Notes under the pieces: model-generated
What the model was told of the DNA's origin: nothing
The model's database searches: none
What the model saw: only the letters and a program-made list of their open reading frames with translations
In this document: positions 38,574 through 47,967 of the stretch, in pieces
How positions within the stretch are numbered: the first letter of the stretch is position 1
How the letters are laid out: each line of letters opens with the position of its first letter
NCBI RefSeq assembly: GCF_029964055.1
Contig: NZ_CP124836.1
Span: 1,116,001-1,180,000 of the forward strand
Length of the DNA: 64,000 bases
From: Arthrobacter sp. EM1
GTDB taxonomy: Bacteria; Actinomycetota; Actinomycetes; Actinomycetales; Micrococcaceae
Direction: 5' to 3'
Made by a program: the position numbers and the translations under genes

Positions 38574-40226
38574 ATGGAAGATCACACCTGGTCTGGCACG
38601 TGTGCCCCGGCGGTTCCCGGATACGACGTCGGCCGCTGCCTGGGGCGCGGGGGCAATGCCACGGTGTGGCTGGTCAATGAACAGTCCACCGGACGCGAGT
38701 TCGCTCTGAAGTGCTTTAATGCCGGCGACGGCCTTGGCCCAAGTGAGATGGAGGACGCGGTCCGGCGCGAGATCCGGATACTCTCCGTCCTGGATCACGG
38801 GCACCTGGTGAAGGCACACGGTGTTGTCCGGCTGGACGGCGCGGCGGACGGCAGCCTGGGGCTGACGATGGACTACGCGGCGGGCGGCTCACTGGGGCAG
38901 CTTGTGGCCGGACGGGGAACGCTGGGGCCGGGGGAGACTGTGACGGTGCTGACGCCGATTGCCCAGGCCCTCGCCTACCTGCACGGTCTTGGTTTCACCC
39001 ACGGTGATGTTTCACCGGGCAACGTGCTGTTCACGGCGCACGGTAAACCGCTGCTGGCTGATCTGGGGGTAGCGCGTATGGTTGCCGACGCGAGGGCTGT
39101 GGCCGGGGCCGGGACCGCGGGCTTCAGCGACCCGGCGCCGGTTGACGCCGTCCGGGCCGGACTGCAGCCGGGGCGCGACGTCTATTCGCTCGCCGCCCTG
39201 GGCTGGTACTGCCTGACCGGGCACCCGCCCCAGCCCGGACCGCAGCGGCCGCCGCTTCCGTTGCTTGTTCCCGGGGTTCCGCCGGCGCTGGCAGCAGCGC
39301 TGGAATCCGGACTTCACGAGGACCGCAGGCTTCGGCCCTCCGCCGGCGAACTGGCGGCCGCCGTTCATCGCAGCGCCGGGGCGGCGCCGGTGGACCTCTC
39401 GGTCTCGGTCCACCCCACGGTCCTTCCCCAGCTGCTGACCCGCCGCACCCTGCCCGGCACGGCACGGGAGCGCCGCGTGGAACAGTTCCGGTCCCTGCCG
39501 GGCCGCTTCCGCCGCGCACCTCTCGCCGCGACTTATCCGGCCGCGCGGCACGCGGCACGCCGCGCACCCGGGGGACGTGCGCCCGGGGGCCGCGCCTCTG
39601 GCGGCCGTGCGTCTCGGGGAAGAGTCTTCCGGACCGCCGCCGCGGTACTGGCCGTCGCCGCGGTACTGGCCGTCGCCGCGGCCCTGGCCGGAGCGTGGGG
39701 TTTCGCCGGGCTTTGGGCTCCGATTCCCGGGTTTCCCCGTTCAGATGCCGGGGTGGTCCGGGACCCGGCGCCTGCATCCGCCGCGGCGGACGGGGGAACT
39801 GCTGCGGTTCCCCCGGATGTGACGGCACAGCTCGCTTCGCCGGATCCCGGAGTCGCCGTCCTGGGGCTGGCGAGGCTCCGCTCGCTGGCGTTCAGCTCGG
39901 GCGACTTCCTGCTGCTGGAGCAGGTCAATGTGCCGGGATCGACAGCGGCCGTGGCGGATATCCGGATCAGTGCCCGGCTTAAGGAATCGGGCCGGGTGCT
40001 GGCCGGGTTCAGCACCGTCCTGACCCGGGTGGCCACGGAATCAGGCAGCGGCTCCGCCCGTGCGGTGGTGGCAGTCACCGCGAGTACACCCCCCTACCAG
40101 GAGCGCGGCCCCGACGGCGCGGTCCTGGTCGAGGCCGGCGCCGGGCCGGAGCAACGGCTTCGGCTGGTACTCGCGCCGGTGGCCGGACACTGGCGTCTGC
40201 AGGATGTCCTCGACGGATCCGGCTAG
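38574..40226 (+). CDS. Ser/Thr protein kinase with one membrane segment
   Basis: A PknB-like kinase of 550 residues. The kinase domain (about 13-265) has glycine loop GRGGNATVWLV and catalytic Lys46 (FALKCF). The catalytic loop reads HGDVSPGN, with Asp145 but Gly instead of Arg in HRD, and the metal motif is DLG (Asp163) instead of DFG. A Gly/Arg/Pro-rich linker (about 320-350) leads to a membrane helix at about 355-378 (AAAVLAVAAVLAVAAAL). The extracytoplasmic part of about 170 residues has no PASTA repeats. Targets are unknown. It stands alone, with a weak leaderless -10 (TATTCC, 38562). Confidence 0.85.
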   Translation: MEDHTWSGTCAPAVPGYDVGRCLGRGGNATVWLVNEQSTGREFALKCFNAGDGLGPSEMEDAVRREIRILSVLDHGHLVKAHGVVRLDGAADGSLGLTMDYAAGGSLGQLVAGRGTLGPGETVTVLTPIAQALAYLHGLGFTHGDVSPGNVLFTAHGKPLLADLGVARMVADARAVAGAGTAGFSDPAPVDAVRAGLQPGRDVYSLAALGWYCLTGHPPQPGPQRPPLPLLVPGVPPALAAALESGLHEDRRLRPSAGELAAAVHRSAGAAPVDLSVSVHPTVLPQLLTRRTLPGTARERRVEQFRSLPGRFRRAPLAATYPAARHAARRAPGGRAPGGRASGGRASRGRVFRTAAAVLAVAAVLAVAAALAGAWGFAGLWAPIPGFPRSDAGVVRDPAPASAAADGGTAAVPPDVTAQLASPDPGVAVLGLARLRSLAFSSGDFLLLEQVNVPGSTAAVADIRISARLKESGRVLAGFSTVLTRVATESGSGSARAVVAVTASTPPYQERGPDGAVLVEAGAGPEQRLRLVLAPVAGHWRLQDVLDGSG

Positions 40227-40240
40227 CGTGCGTCCGCTCG

Positions 40241-41143
40241 TCAGGACGTGCGGCCCGATCCTGCCACCCAGGCTGCGGCCTGGGCCAACGAGGGATGCTG
40301 CCAGGCAAAACCGGCCTCGCTCAGAGCCGCCGGTTCCATCCGCTGGCTGGCGAGCAGCAGTTCGTCGGCGAGTTGGCCCATGACCAGGCGCAGCACCGGC
40401 GCGGGGACGCGGAGCAACGCGGGGCGGTGCAGGGCCGCAGCCAGTTGCGCGATCAGCGAGTTTACATCCGCGCTCTCCGGGGCGCACAGGTTCACCGGCC
40501 CGGACAGCGGGCTGTCCAGCAGGAACGCATAGGCGCCGGCAACATCCGGGAGCGTCACCCAAGGCCAGTACTGCCGGCCGTTGCCCAGCGGTCCACCCAC
40601 GCCCAGGCGCAGCAGCGGCATAAGCCTGCCCAGGGCTCCACCCGAACGGCTCAAAACGACGCCGGTGCGTGGCGTGAGCACCCGGACGCCAGCCGGAGCC
40701 TCGTGCGCCGCTGCCTCCCAGTCGACGCAGATGCGGGCGAGCACTCCGCTGCCGGCGGGGGCGTTCTCCCGGAGCACAGCCGGTCCCGCGTTGCCGTAAT
40801 AGCCGGAGGCCGACTGGCTCAGGAAGACCGCCGGGGGAGTGTCAAGGCGGCCCATGGCCGCAGTCAGTGTCCTGGTGGCCCCCAGCCGCGAGCTGCGGAG
40901 TTCGTTGATGCGCGACCGGGTCCAGGGCCGGTCGCCGATGCCGGCACCGGAGAGATTGATGACGGCGTCGGCGCCTTTCAGCGCGGTGTCATCAATACGG
41001 CCTTCGCCGGGGTTCCATTGGAACTCGGACGGCGAGTCCGGCGGACGCCTGACCAGCGTGCCGACGTTGTGCCCGGCACTGCGCAGGGTGTGGGAAACCG
41101 CTGTTCCGATCAGCCCCGAGGCTCCGGCAATAATGATTCGCAT
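40241..41143 (-). CDS. TIGR01777 family epimerase/oxidoreductase
   Basis: NAD(P)-binding short-chain dehydrogenase-like protein of 300 residues. The Rossmann motif IIIAGASGLIGTAV is at the N-terminus, with LVRRPPDSPSEFQWNP, DAVINLSGAGIGDRPW, and the catalytic-like SQSASGYYGNAG. The ATG at 41143 (MRIIIAG) is preferred over a start at 41158. Equivalent to Rv2216 of mycobacteria, between lipB and the E2 gene. The substrate is unknown. It is divergent from the tricorn-like gene and converges on the kinase gene. Confidence 0.9.
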   Translation of the reverse strand: MRIIIAGASGLIGTAVSHTLRSAGHNVGTLVRRPPDSPSEFQWNPGEGRIDDTALKGADAVINLSGAGIGDRPWTRSRINELRSSRLGATRTLTAAMGRLDTPPAVFLSQSASGYYGNAGPAVLRENAPAGSGVLARICVDWEAAAHEAPAGVRVLTPRTGVVLSRSGGALGRLMPLLRLGVGGPLGNGRQYWPWVTLPDVAGAYAFLLDSPLSGPVNLCAPESADVNSLIAQLAAALHRPALLRVPAPVLRLVMGQLADELLLASQRMEPAALSEAGFAWQHPSLAQAAAWVAGSGRTS

Positions 41144-41205
41144 GATCCATCTCACCACGTCCGGCGCAGCGGGGATACCTGCCCGGCTTGCGGGCAGGTC
41201 TTGAC

Positions 41206-41211
41206 TATGAT
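41206..41211 (+). promoter_or_regulatory. -10 element of leaderless tricorn-like gene
   Basis: TATGAT lies six bases before the ATG at 41218. TTGACT is adjacent but too close to be its -35. Confidence 0.6.
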
Positions 41212-41217
41212 CGAACG

Positions 41218-44200
41218 ATGACTTCCTCGAGTTACTTCCGTTTCCCGCATCTGCATGGCGACCTGGTCACCTTCGTGGCCGAAGACGACGTTTGGGTTGC
41301 GCCCCTCGGCGGGGGCCGAGCCTGGCGCGTTTCCGCGTTGCAGCTGCCCGCCCGCAACCCCCGCTTCACCCCGGACGGCAAACGGCTGGTGTGGACGGTT
41401 GTGCAGGGAACGTCACCGGAAGTCGTCACCGCGGAGGTCGACGGCGGCGGCTACCGCCAATTGAGCTACTTCGGCCACGCCACAACCCGGGTTAAGGGCT
41501 TCACCCCCGAGGGCGACGTCCTGGTCACGAGCGCGTTCCGGCAGGCTGACAGCCGCCACACACACGCTTACAGCCTTCCCGTCACCGGCGGCTGGGCCAC
41601 TGAACTCCCGCTGGGCCCGGTGGAATCCGTCGCCTTCGGCCCGGTCGTCGGCGACGAACGCCCCGTGGTCCTGGCCAGCGTGCTCTCCCGGGAACCGGCC
41701 TGGTGGAAGCGCTACCGGGGCGGCGCGGCCGGCAAATTGTGGATCGACGCCGACGGAAACGGCGAATTCGAACGCCTGGCCGCAGAGCTGGACGGCAACC
41801 TCACGGACCCGCTGTGGGTCGACGGCAGGATCGCCTTCCTGTCCGACCACGAGGGCTACGGAAACCTCTACTCCGTGCTGCCAAACGGTTCCGATCTGCG
41901 CCGCCACACTGACCACGAGGACTTCTACGTCCGCCACGCTGCCACCGACGGCCGGCGGGTTGTCTTCGAATCGGCCGGTGAGCTCTGGCTGCTGCCGGAC
42001 CTCGGCGCGGACGCTGTTAAACTCGAGATCTCCCTCGGTTCAGCCTCACAGGCGCGCCGCGGTGTGCCGCTGAAGCCATCACGGCACCTCGGTGACGTGG
42101 TTCCGGACCGCACCGGCAGCTCCAGCGCCGTAGAGGCCCACGGCACGCTGCACTGGCTGCGTCACAAGGACGGCCCGTCGCGTGTCCTGGAAGCCACCCC
42201 CGGCGTCCGGGCCCGCCTGCCGCGCCCCTTCGGCGCCGGCCGGATCGCCTACGTGGCCGACCACAATGGCGTTGAAGCCCTGTACCTGACGGCCATCGCG
42301 GCGCCCTTGAACGCGGGTACGCCGGACGGCGGCACCGTTTCCGGCTCGCAGCAGCCTGCGGGACATTTGCCTGCCGCCGCGCCGCAGGAGAAAGCCGGAA
42401 CTGGCGGGGAACCCGACGCCGGCCCTGCCCTGCCCCGGCCCGTTTCCGCGGCAGCACTCACCCGACCCGACGCCGTGGCAACGGCAACCGTTCCGGCAGG
42501 AGCGGCGGAGGGCCCAGCCGACAACAGCTCCGAGGACACCCCAGCAGTGGTCGACGGAGCCGGCGCAAGGCAGCAGGAACCCGCCCCCCGGCTGACCAGG
42601 CTCGACTTCCCCAAAGCGACCCGCGCCTGCGCCATTGAAGCCAGCCCGGACGGCAGCTGGCTCGCCGTCGGCACTGCTTTCGGCGATGTCTACCTTGCCG
42701 ACACGCGGACCGGCACGCTCGCACTCGTGAGCAGTATCGGTGAAGGCAGCATCGAAGGATTCAGCTGGTCCGCGGACTCGGCCTGGCTGGCCTGGTCCGA
42801 GCCGGTCACCTCCTTCGGCTCCCGCAGCCGGCTGCGCATCACAGCAGTCACCAACGCCGCAGCGGATGGCACAAACGCCATCATCGATGTCACCGACGGG
42901 CGTTTCTGCGACGAGTCGCCGTCGTTTACCCCCGACGGGAAGTACCTCGCCTTCCTCTCTAACCGCAGCTTCGACCCGGTTTATGACGGACACTCCTTTG
43001 ACTTGTCCTTCCCAAGCCCGATCAAGCCGTACCTTGTGGCCCTTGCCGCGGAGACCGCCTCGCCCTTTGGACCTAGCGTTGACCTGCCGGAGAGCAGCGT
43101 TGCAGGCCCGGCCGACGCCGATGAAAGTGCCGCCAAAGACGTGGTTCCGGCCGTCCGGGTCGACCCGGACGGGCTCGCGCACCGCGTTATCAGCGTGCCG
43201 GTGCCGCAGGGAAACTACTCCCACCTGTCCGCCACGGAGGGTGCCCTGCTCTGGCTTGACAGCAAACTCTCCGGCGTGACAGGCGAGGGACGCGCCAGCC
43301 TGGAGGACAAGAACGCTGCACCCAGCCTTGTCCGCTTCGACTTCGCGCGCCGCAAAACCACCGTCATCGTGGAAGCCCTGGACAGTTACCGGCTCTCCGG
43401 CGACGGGGAGAAGGTGGTGGTCCTGCACGAGAAGCAGATCCGCGTTTCGCCTGCCAACGCCAAGGCTGACGAGGAGTCGGGCCAATTGGTCAAGGTGGAC
43501 CTCAGCCGCATCCGGGTGAAGCTTGATCCGCTCAGTGTCTGGGGTCAGGCGTTCGACGAAGCCTGGCGGCTGCAGCGCGACTTCTTCTGGACCGAAGACA
43601 TGGCCGGCCAGGACTGGGACTCGGTGCACGCCCGCTACCGCCCGATCGTGGACCGGCTCGGCTCACACGATGACCTCGTGGATCTGCTCTGGGAGCTCCA
43701 CGGCGAGTTGGGCACCTCGCACGCTTACGTCCGGCCGGTGGCCGTCACCGAGAACGGCAGCAACGGCCAGGGCCGCCTCGGCGCCGACCTCGCATTCACC
43801 GGCGCGGGCTGGCAGATCACGCGAATTCTTGCGGGGGAGTCCTCCGACCCGCTCGCCACCTCGCCGCTGACCCGCCCGGGAGCTGACGCGAAAGCCGGCG
43901 ACGTGCTGCTCGCGATCGACGGCGTCGAACTCACCGGGGAACGAACCCCCGCCATGGAATTGGTCGGCGCCGCCGGACGCGCCGTTGAACTCACCCTGCG
44001 CAACGGCGCCGGGCACGGCGACCGGGCCGGGCAGCAGCGGAGGGTGGCTGTGGTCCCGGTCCGGGACGAGGAAAGGCTGCGCTACCAGGAATGGGTGAGC
44101 GCCAACCGCCGGACCGTCCGGCAGGCCTCGCAGGGAACTTTCGGCTACCTGCACATTCCGGACATGATGGCCAACGGCTGGGCCCAGCTGCACCGGGACC

Positions 44201-44775
44201 TTGATACCGAAACGGCGCTCGACGGGCTGATCGTCGACGTCCGCCGCAACCGTGGCGGACACACCTCCCAGCTTGTCGCCGAACTCATTGGCCGTAAAGT
44301 AACCGGCTGGAGCATGCCGCGCGGGGAGAAGCCGCGGACCTACCCGCACCACGCGCCGCGCGGACCCGTGATCATCCTGGCCGATGAATTTGCCGGCTCC
44401 GACGGGGACATCATCACCCAGGTTGCCAAACTGCGGGGGATCGGTCCGGTCATCGGCACCCGGACCTGGGGCGGCGTCGTTGGTATCGACAACCGCTTCG
44501 CCCTGGCCGACGGCACCGGAGTAACCCAGCCACGCTACGCCAATTGGTTCTCCGGCGGTGTGGGGTGGGGGGTCGAGAACTTCGGCGTCGCGCCTGACAT
44601 CGAGGTGACCTTCCCGCCGCACGCGTATGCCGCCGGAAACGACCCGCAACTGGAATACGGCATTGGCGCTCTGAAAGAAATGGTCCAGGAGCTGCCGACC
44701 GACCGCCCGCCGCTGCGCGAGGGCTACCGCCTTCTCCGGCCGGCCCCGCTGCCGGCCCGTGGGTCGGGCCACTAG
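41218..44775 (+). CDS. tricorn-like protease (S41 family)
   Basis: A large cytoplasmic peptidase of about 1185 residues. Beta-propeller regions occupy about 1-350 and 460-740, with TolB-like repeats such as NPRFTPDGKRLVW and SPSFTPDGKYLAFLSNR. They are separated by a Pro/Ala-rich insert of about 100 residues (about 361-458). The tricorn C1 domain (AFDEAWRLQRDFFW) and a PDZ domain follow (about 860-960). The S41 core has VDVRRNRGGHTS and ADEFAGSDGDI with catalytic Ser near 1061. Tricorn trims peptides downstream of the proteasome in archaea; a similar role here is inference. A strong terminator follows. Confidence 0.92.
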   Translation: MTSSSYFRFPHLHGDLVTFVAEDDVWVAPLGGGRAWRVSALQLPARNPRFTPDGKRLVWTVVQGTSPEVVTAEVDGGGYRQLSYFGHATTRVKGFTPEGDVLVTSAFRQADSRHTHAYSLPVTGGWATELPLGPVESVAFGPVVGDERPVVLASVLSREPAWWKRYRGGAAGKLWIDADGNGEFERLAAELDGNLTDPLWVDGRIAFLSDHEGYGNLYSVLPNGSDLRRHTDHEDFYVRHAATDGRRVVFESAGELWLLPDLGADAVKLEISLGSASQARRGVPLKPSRHLGDVVPDRTGSSSAVEAHGTLHWLRHKDGPSRVLEATPGVRARLPRPFGAGRIAYVADHNGVEALYLTAIAAPLNAGTPDGGTVSGSQQPAGHLPAAAPQEKAGTGGEPDAGPALPRPVSAAALTRPDAVATATVPAGAAEGPADNSSEDTPAVVDGAGARQQEPAPRLTRLDFPKATRACAIEASPDGSWLAVGTAFGDVYLADTRTGTLALVSSIGEGSIEGFSWSADSAWLAWSEPVTSFGSRSRLRITAVTNAAADGTNAIIDVTDGRFCDESPSFTPDGKYLAFLSNRSFDPVYDGHSFDLSFPSPIKPYLVALAAETASPFGPSVDLPESSVAGPADADESAAKDVVPAVRVDPDGLAHRVISVPVPQGNYSHLSATEGALLWLDSKLSGVTGEGRASLEDKNAAPSLVRFDFARRKTTVIVEALDSYRLSGDGEKVVVLHEKQIRVSPANAKADEESGQLVKVDLSRIRVKLDPLSVWGQAFDEAWRLQRDFFWTEDMAGQDWDSVHARYRPIVDRLGSHDDLVDLLWELHGELGTSHAYVRPVAVTENGSNGQGRLGADLAFTGAGWQITRILAGESSDPLATSPLTRPGADAKAGDVLLAIDGVELTGERTPAMELVGAAGRAVELTLRNGAGHGDRAGQQRRVAVVPVRDEERLRYQEWVSANRRTVRQASQGTFGYLHIPDMMANGWAQLHRDLDTETALDGLIVDVRRNRGGHTSQLVAELIGRKVTGWSMPRGEKPRTYPHHAPRGPVIILADEFAGSDGDIITQVAKLRGIGPVIGTRTWGGVVGIDNRFALADGTGVTQPRYANWFSGGVGWGVENFGVAPDIEVTFPPHAYAAGNDPQLEYGIGALKEMVQELPTDRPPLREGYRLLRPAPLPARGSGH

Positions 44776-44803
44776 GCGGCACGCCCGGGTCGTCCAGCGC
44801 CCG

Positions 44804-44852
44804 ACGGCGAAGGCCCCCGTTTCCCTGGCTGGGGAACGGGGGCCTTCGCCGT
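44804..44852. terminator. bidirectional terminator between tricorn-like and osmC genes
   Basis: A long stem begins ACGGCGAAGGCCCCCGTT (from 44804) and closes with the complementary arm ending GCCGT at 44852. It lies between convergent genes. Confidence 0.88.
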
Positions 44853-44860
44853 TGTTCGTG

Positions 44861-45289
44861 CTAGGAGGCCAGGCTGGCGTCCAGGGTGATCTTGATGCCG
44901 GTGAGGGCGGCCGAGACGGGGCAACCGGTCTTGGCGTCCTCGGCGAGGCGCTGGAACTCGTCCTCGGAGATGCCGGGGATCCGGGCGCTGAGGGTCAGAT
45001 GGCTGCCTGTGATCCCGGTCCCGGGGACAAACGTGACATCCGCCTTGGTGTTGACTTCCTCCGGTGTGTGGCCGGCCTGCGCGACGGCGAGGCTGAAGGC
45101 CATGGAGAAACAGGCTGAATGGGCTGCGGCGATGAGCTCTTCCGGGCTTGTCTTGCCCTCAGAGGCCTCCGCGCGCGCCTTCCAGGTGACGTCGAAGTTG
45201 CCAAGACCGGAGCTGTCCAGCGTTGTGTTGCCGGCGCCGGTCATCAAGTCGCCGTTCCATACAGTGTGTGCGGTGCGTGTTGCTGCCAT
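44861..45289 (-). CDS. osmC: OsmC family peroxiredoxin
   Basis: Organic hydroperoxide peroxidase of 142 residues that uses two cysteines. The first is in EELIAAAHSACFSMA and the second in AKTGCPVSAAL. The N-terminal TVWNGDLMTGAGNTT region is OsmC-like rather than Ohr-like. The ATG at 45289 (MAATRTAHTV) is preferred; it follows GGAGTGGAC. A longer in-frame start exists but is not family-like. It is a single gene read leftward. Confidence 0.92.
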   Translation of the reverse strand: MAATRTAHTVWNGDLMTGAGNTTLDSSGLGNFDVTWKARAEASEGKTSPEELIAAAHSACFSMAFSLAVAQAGHTPEEVNTKADVTFVPGTGITGSHLTLSARIPGISEDEFQRLAEDAKTGCPVSAALTGIKITLDASLAS

Positions 45290-45528
45290 GTCCACTCCTC
45301 CAGATTGTTCTTTTCCCACAGAACCGGCGAAGAGCCGGATTGTGCCGTCTCCCATCCTAGGGAGTCGGCGCTGACGACGCACCGGTGTCCGCTCTCAGAG
45401 GATTGTGACCGCATTTGGGGGCAATGGGCCCGGCGCGTCCAGCGTCCCACGAGGGGTGCCCCGCTGAGGAGTGGGTTAACGAGGACGGCGACGCACCCTT
45501 GCGGGTCCGTCGCCGTCGTGGCGTATGT

Positions 45529-45924
<396 letters not shown>

Positions 45925-46007
45925 GGGACCAGTGTAGCCAGAGGATTCTACCGAGTGTAGTAAGGCCCATCCGCCGGAGCGCCGCGCGGCCGGCGGTGGA
46001 ATCGAAG

Positions 46008-46069
46008 ACGGCGACGGCGGCGCAGGGGAGCGGTGGTTTCCCATCGCTGCCCGCACCGCCGTCGCCGTT
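46008..46069 (-). terminator. hairpin after the E2 gene
   Basis: On the minus strand ACGGCGACGGCGG (46069-46057) pairs perfectly with CCGCCGTCGCCGT (46020-46008). No long T-run follows. Confidence 0.55.
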
Positions 46070-46092
46070 GGTGGCCTTAGGCCTGGTGGCTG

Positions 46093-47841
46093 CTAAAGAC
46101 CCAGGTCCGCTTCGAAGGCGCCTTCTTCAAGACGCGCCTTGAGCGTCTGCAGGAAGCGCCCCGCGTCAGCGCCGTCCACCAGTCGGTGGTCGTACGTCAG
46201 CGAGAGGTACATCATCGAGCGGATGGCCAGCGAATCATCGCCGTTCGCATCGGAGACCACAACGGCCCGCTTGACGATCGCGCCGGTGCCCAGGATGGCT
46301 ACCTGCGGCTGGTTGATGATCGGAGTGTCAAACAGGGCGCCCACGGAACCGATGTTGGTGATGCTGAAGGTCCCGCCGGAGAGTTCGTCCGGGCCGATCT
46401 TGCCGTTGCGGGTGCGATCCGCGACGTCGGCGATTTTGCCGGCCAGGCCGGCAAGGTTCAGGTTGCCGGCGTCGGCAATCACCGGAACCAGCAGGCCCTT
46501 GTCCGTGTCTACTGCAATCGCCAGGTGCTCGGCGTTGTGGTAGGTAATCTCCTGCTTGTCCTCGTCATAGGAGGCGTTGACCTTCGGGTGCTGCTTCAGG
46601 GCCTCGGCGACAGCCTTGGCGATGAAGGGCAGGAAGGTCAGCTTGGAGCCGTTCTGGGCCTGGAAGGAGTTTTTGGCCTTGGTGCGCAGCTTGGCGACCT
46701 TGGTCATATCCACTTCGTGGACCTGGGTCAGCTGAGTGGAGATATCCAGCGACTCACGCATGCGGCGGGCAATGACCTGGCGGATGCGCGGTGCCTTCTG
46801 CACGGTGCCGCGCAGCGAGGACAGTTCGGCCGACGGGCGTGCCGCCGGAGCGGCGGCGGGGGCCGGGGCCGGCGTTGACTTGGCTTCTGCTGCCGCCAGC
46901 ACGTCCTGCTTGCGGATGCGGCCGCCGACGCCGGTCCCGGTCAACGCCGAGATGTCCACGCCGTGCTGGTTGGCCAGCTTGCGGACGAGCGGGGTGACGT
47001 AGCCGGACTCCGCGGATGAGGCAGCCGGTGCTTCCTGCTTGGGCGCGGCAGCCGGTGCTTCCTGCTTGGGCGCGGCAGCCGGTGCTTCCTGCTTGGGCGC
47101 GGCAGCCGGTGCTTCCTGCTTGGGAGCTTCCTGCTTGGGCGCGGCAGCCGGTGCTTCCTGCTTGGGAGCTTCCTGCTTGGGCGCGGCCGCCTGCGGAGCG
47201 GCCGCTGCCGGGGCTGCTGCAGCGGAGCCGATCACGGCCAGGACGGAACCGACCTCGGCCGTTTCGTCCTCGGCGACACGGATTTCCTGCAGGACGCCGG
47301 CCACTGGTGACGGGATCTCGGTATCGACCTTGTCAGTGGAAACTTCCAGCAGCGGTTCGTCGACCTCCACTGCGTCGCCGATGCTCTTGAGCCAGCGGGT
47401 CACGGTGCCTTCGGTGACGCTCTCGCCCAGGGCGGGAAGGGTGACTTCGTGGCCTTCGCCGTCGGGAGCGGGGGCCGCGGCGGGTGCTTCAGCCTCGGGG
47501 GCCGGCGCTTCGGCTGCCGCGGGGGACTCGGGGGCCGCGGCGGGGGCCGGGGCTTCATCGGCGGGGGCCGCGGCGGGCGCTTCGCCCGAACCCGACGAAC
47601 CGGAACCGTCGCCGATGCGCACGAGCGGTGCGCCGACTTCGGCGGTCTCGTCCTCGGCGACGAGGATTTCCTCGATCACGCCGGCGATCGGAGAGGGGAT
47701 CTCGGTGTCTACTTTGTCGGTGGAAACCTCGAGCAGCGGCTCGTCCACCTCCACCCGGTCACCTACCTGCTTGAGCCAGCGGGTGACGGTTCCTTCGGTG
47801 ACACTCTCACCGAGGGCGGGCAAGTTAACGGATTCAGACAT
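46093..47841 (-). CDS. sucB: dihydrolipoamide acyltransferase E2 (2-oxo acid dehydrogenase)
   Basis: E2 core of the pyruvate and/or 2-oxoglutarate dehydrogenase complex, 582 residues. Two lipoyl domains (about 1-77 and 132-205) each carry the Lys of [13 protein letters not shown] Lys-Gln-Glu/Pro/Ala repeat linker (about 213-275) precedes a peripheral-subunit-binding domain ([24 protein letters not shown]). The catalytic domain ends with the [13 protein letters not shown] active site. In actinobacteria such SucB/DlaT proteins often serve the pyruvate dehydrogenase, so substrate specificity is uncertain. It lies downstream of lpdA on the same strand. LipA and LipB make its cofactor. Confidence 0.92.
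   Translation of the reverse strand: MSESVNLPALGESVTEGTVTRWLKQVGDRVEVDEPLLEVSTDKVDTEIPSPIAGVIEEILVAEDETAEVGAPLVRIGDGSGSSGSGEAPAAAPADEAPAPAAAPESPAAAEAPAPEAEAPAAAPAPDGEGHEVTLPALGESVTEGTVTRWLKSIGDAVEVDEPLLEVSTDKVDTEIPSPVAGVLQEIRVAEDETAEVGSVLAVIGSAAAAPAAAAPQAAAPKQEAPKQEAPAAAPKQEAPKQEAPAAAPKQEAPAAAPKQEAPAAAPKQEAPAASSAESGYVTPLVRKLANQHGVDISALTGTGVGGRIRKQDVLAAAEAKSTPAPAPAAAPAARPSAELSSLRGTVQKAPRIRQVIARRMRESLDISTQLTQVHEVDMTKVAKLRTKAKNSFQAQNGSKLTFLPFIAKAVAEALKQHPKVNASYDEDKQEITYHNAEHLAIAVDTDKGLLVPVIADAGNLNLAGLAGKIADVADRTRNGKIGPDELSGGTFSITNIGSVGALFDTPIINQPQVAILGTGAIVKRAVVVSDANGDDSLAIRSMMYLSLTYDHRLVDGADAGRFLQTLKARLEEGAFEADLGL
47021..47190 (-). repeat. 27-bp tandem repeats in E2 linker
   Basis: Units of 27 bp beginning GCAGCCGGTGCTTCC on the plus strand recur about six times, some shortened by 12 bp. 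They encode [13 protein letters not shown] repeats between the lipoyl and binding domains. Unit lengths are multiples of three. Confidence 0.9.
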
Positions 47842-47901
47842 GTCGTCCCCGTTCTCCTTATTGATCTTTAGTGCGGATGATTGCTGCCTTGGTCGAGCTT
47901 A

Positions 47902-47930
47902 GTGCACCCGGCATTTTGTGCCGGGTGCAC
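47902..47930 (-). terminator. terminator hairpin after lpdA
   Basis: A perfect 12-bp stem with arms GTGCACCCGGCA (47902-47913) and TGCCGGGTGCAC (47919-47930). It lies between lpdA and the E2 gene, so read-through or a separate E2 promoter is required. Confidence 0.8.
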
Positions 47931-47967
47931 TTCGCCCGAGGTTCTTGCGGTGATGCGGGCGGAACTG

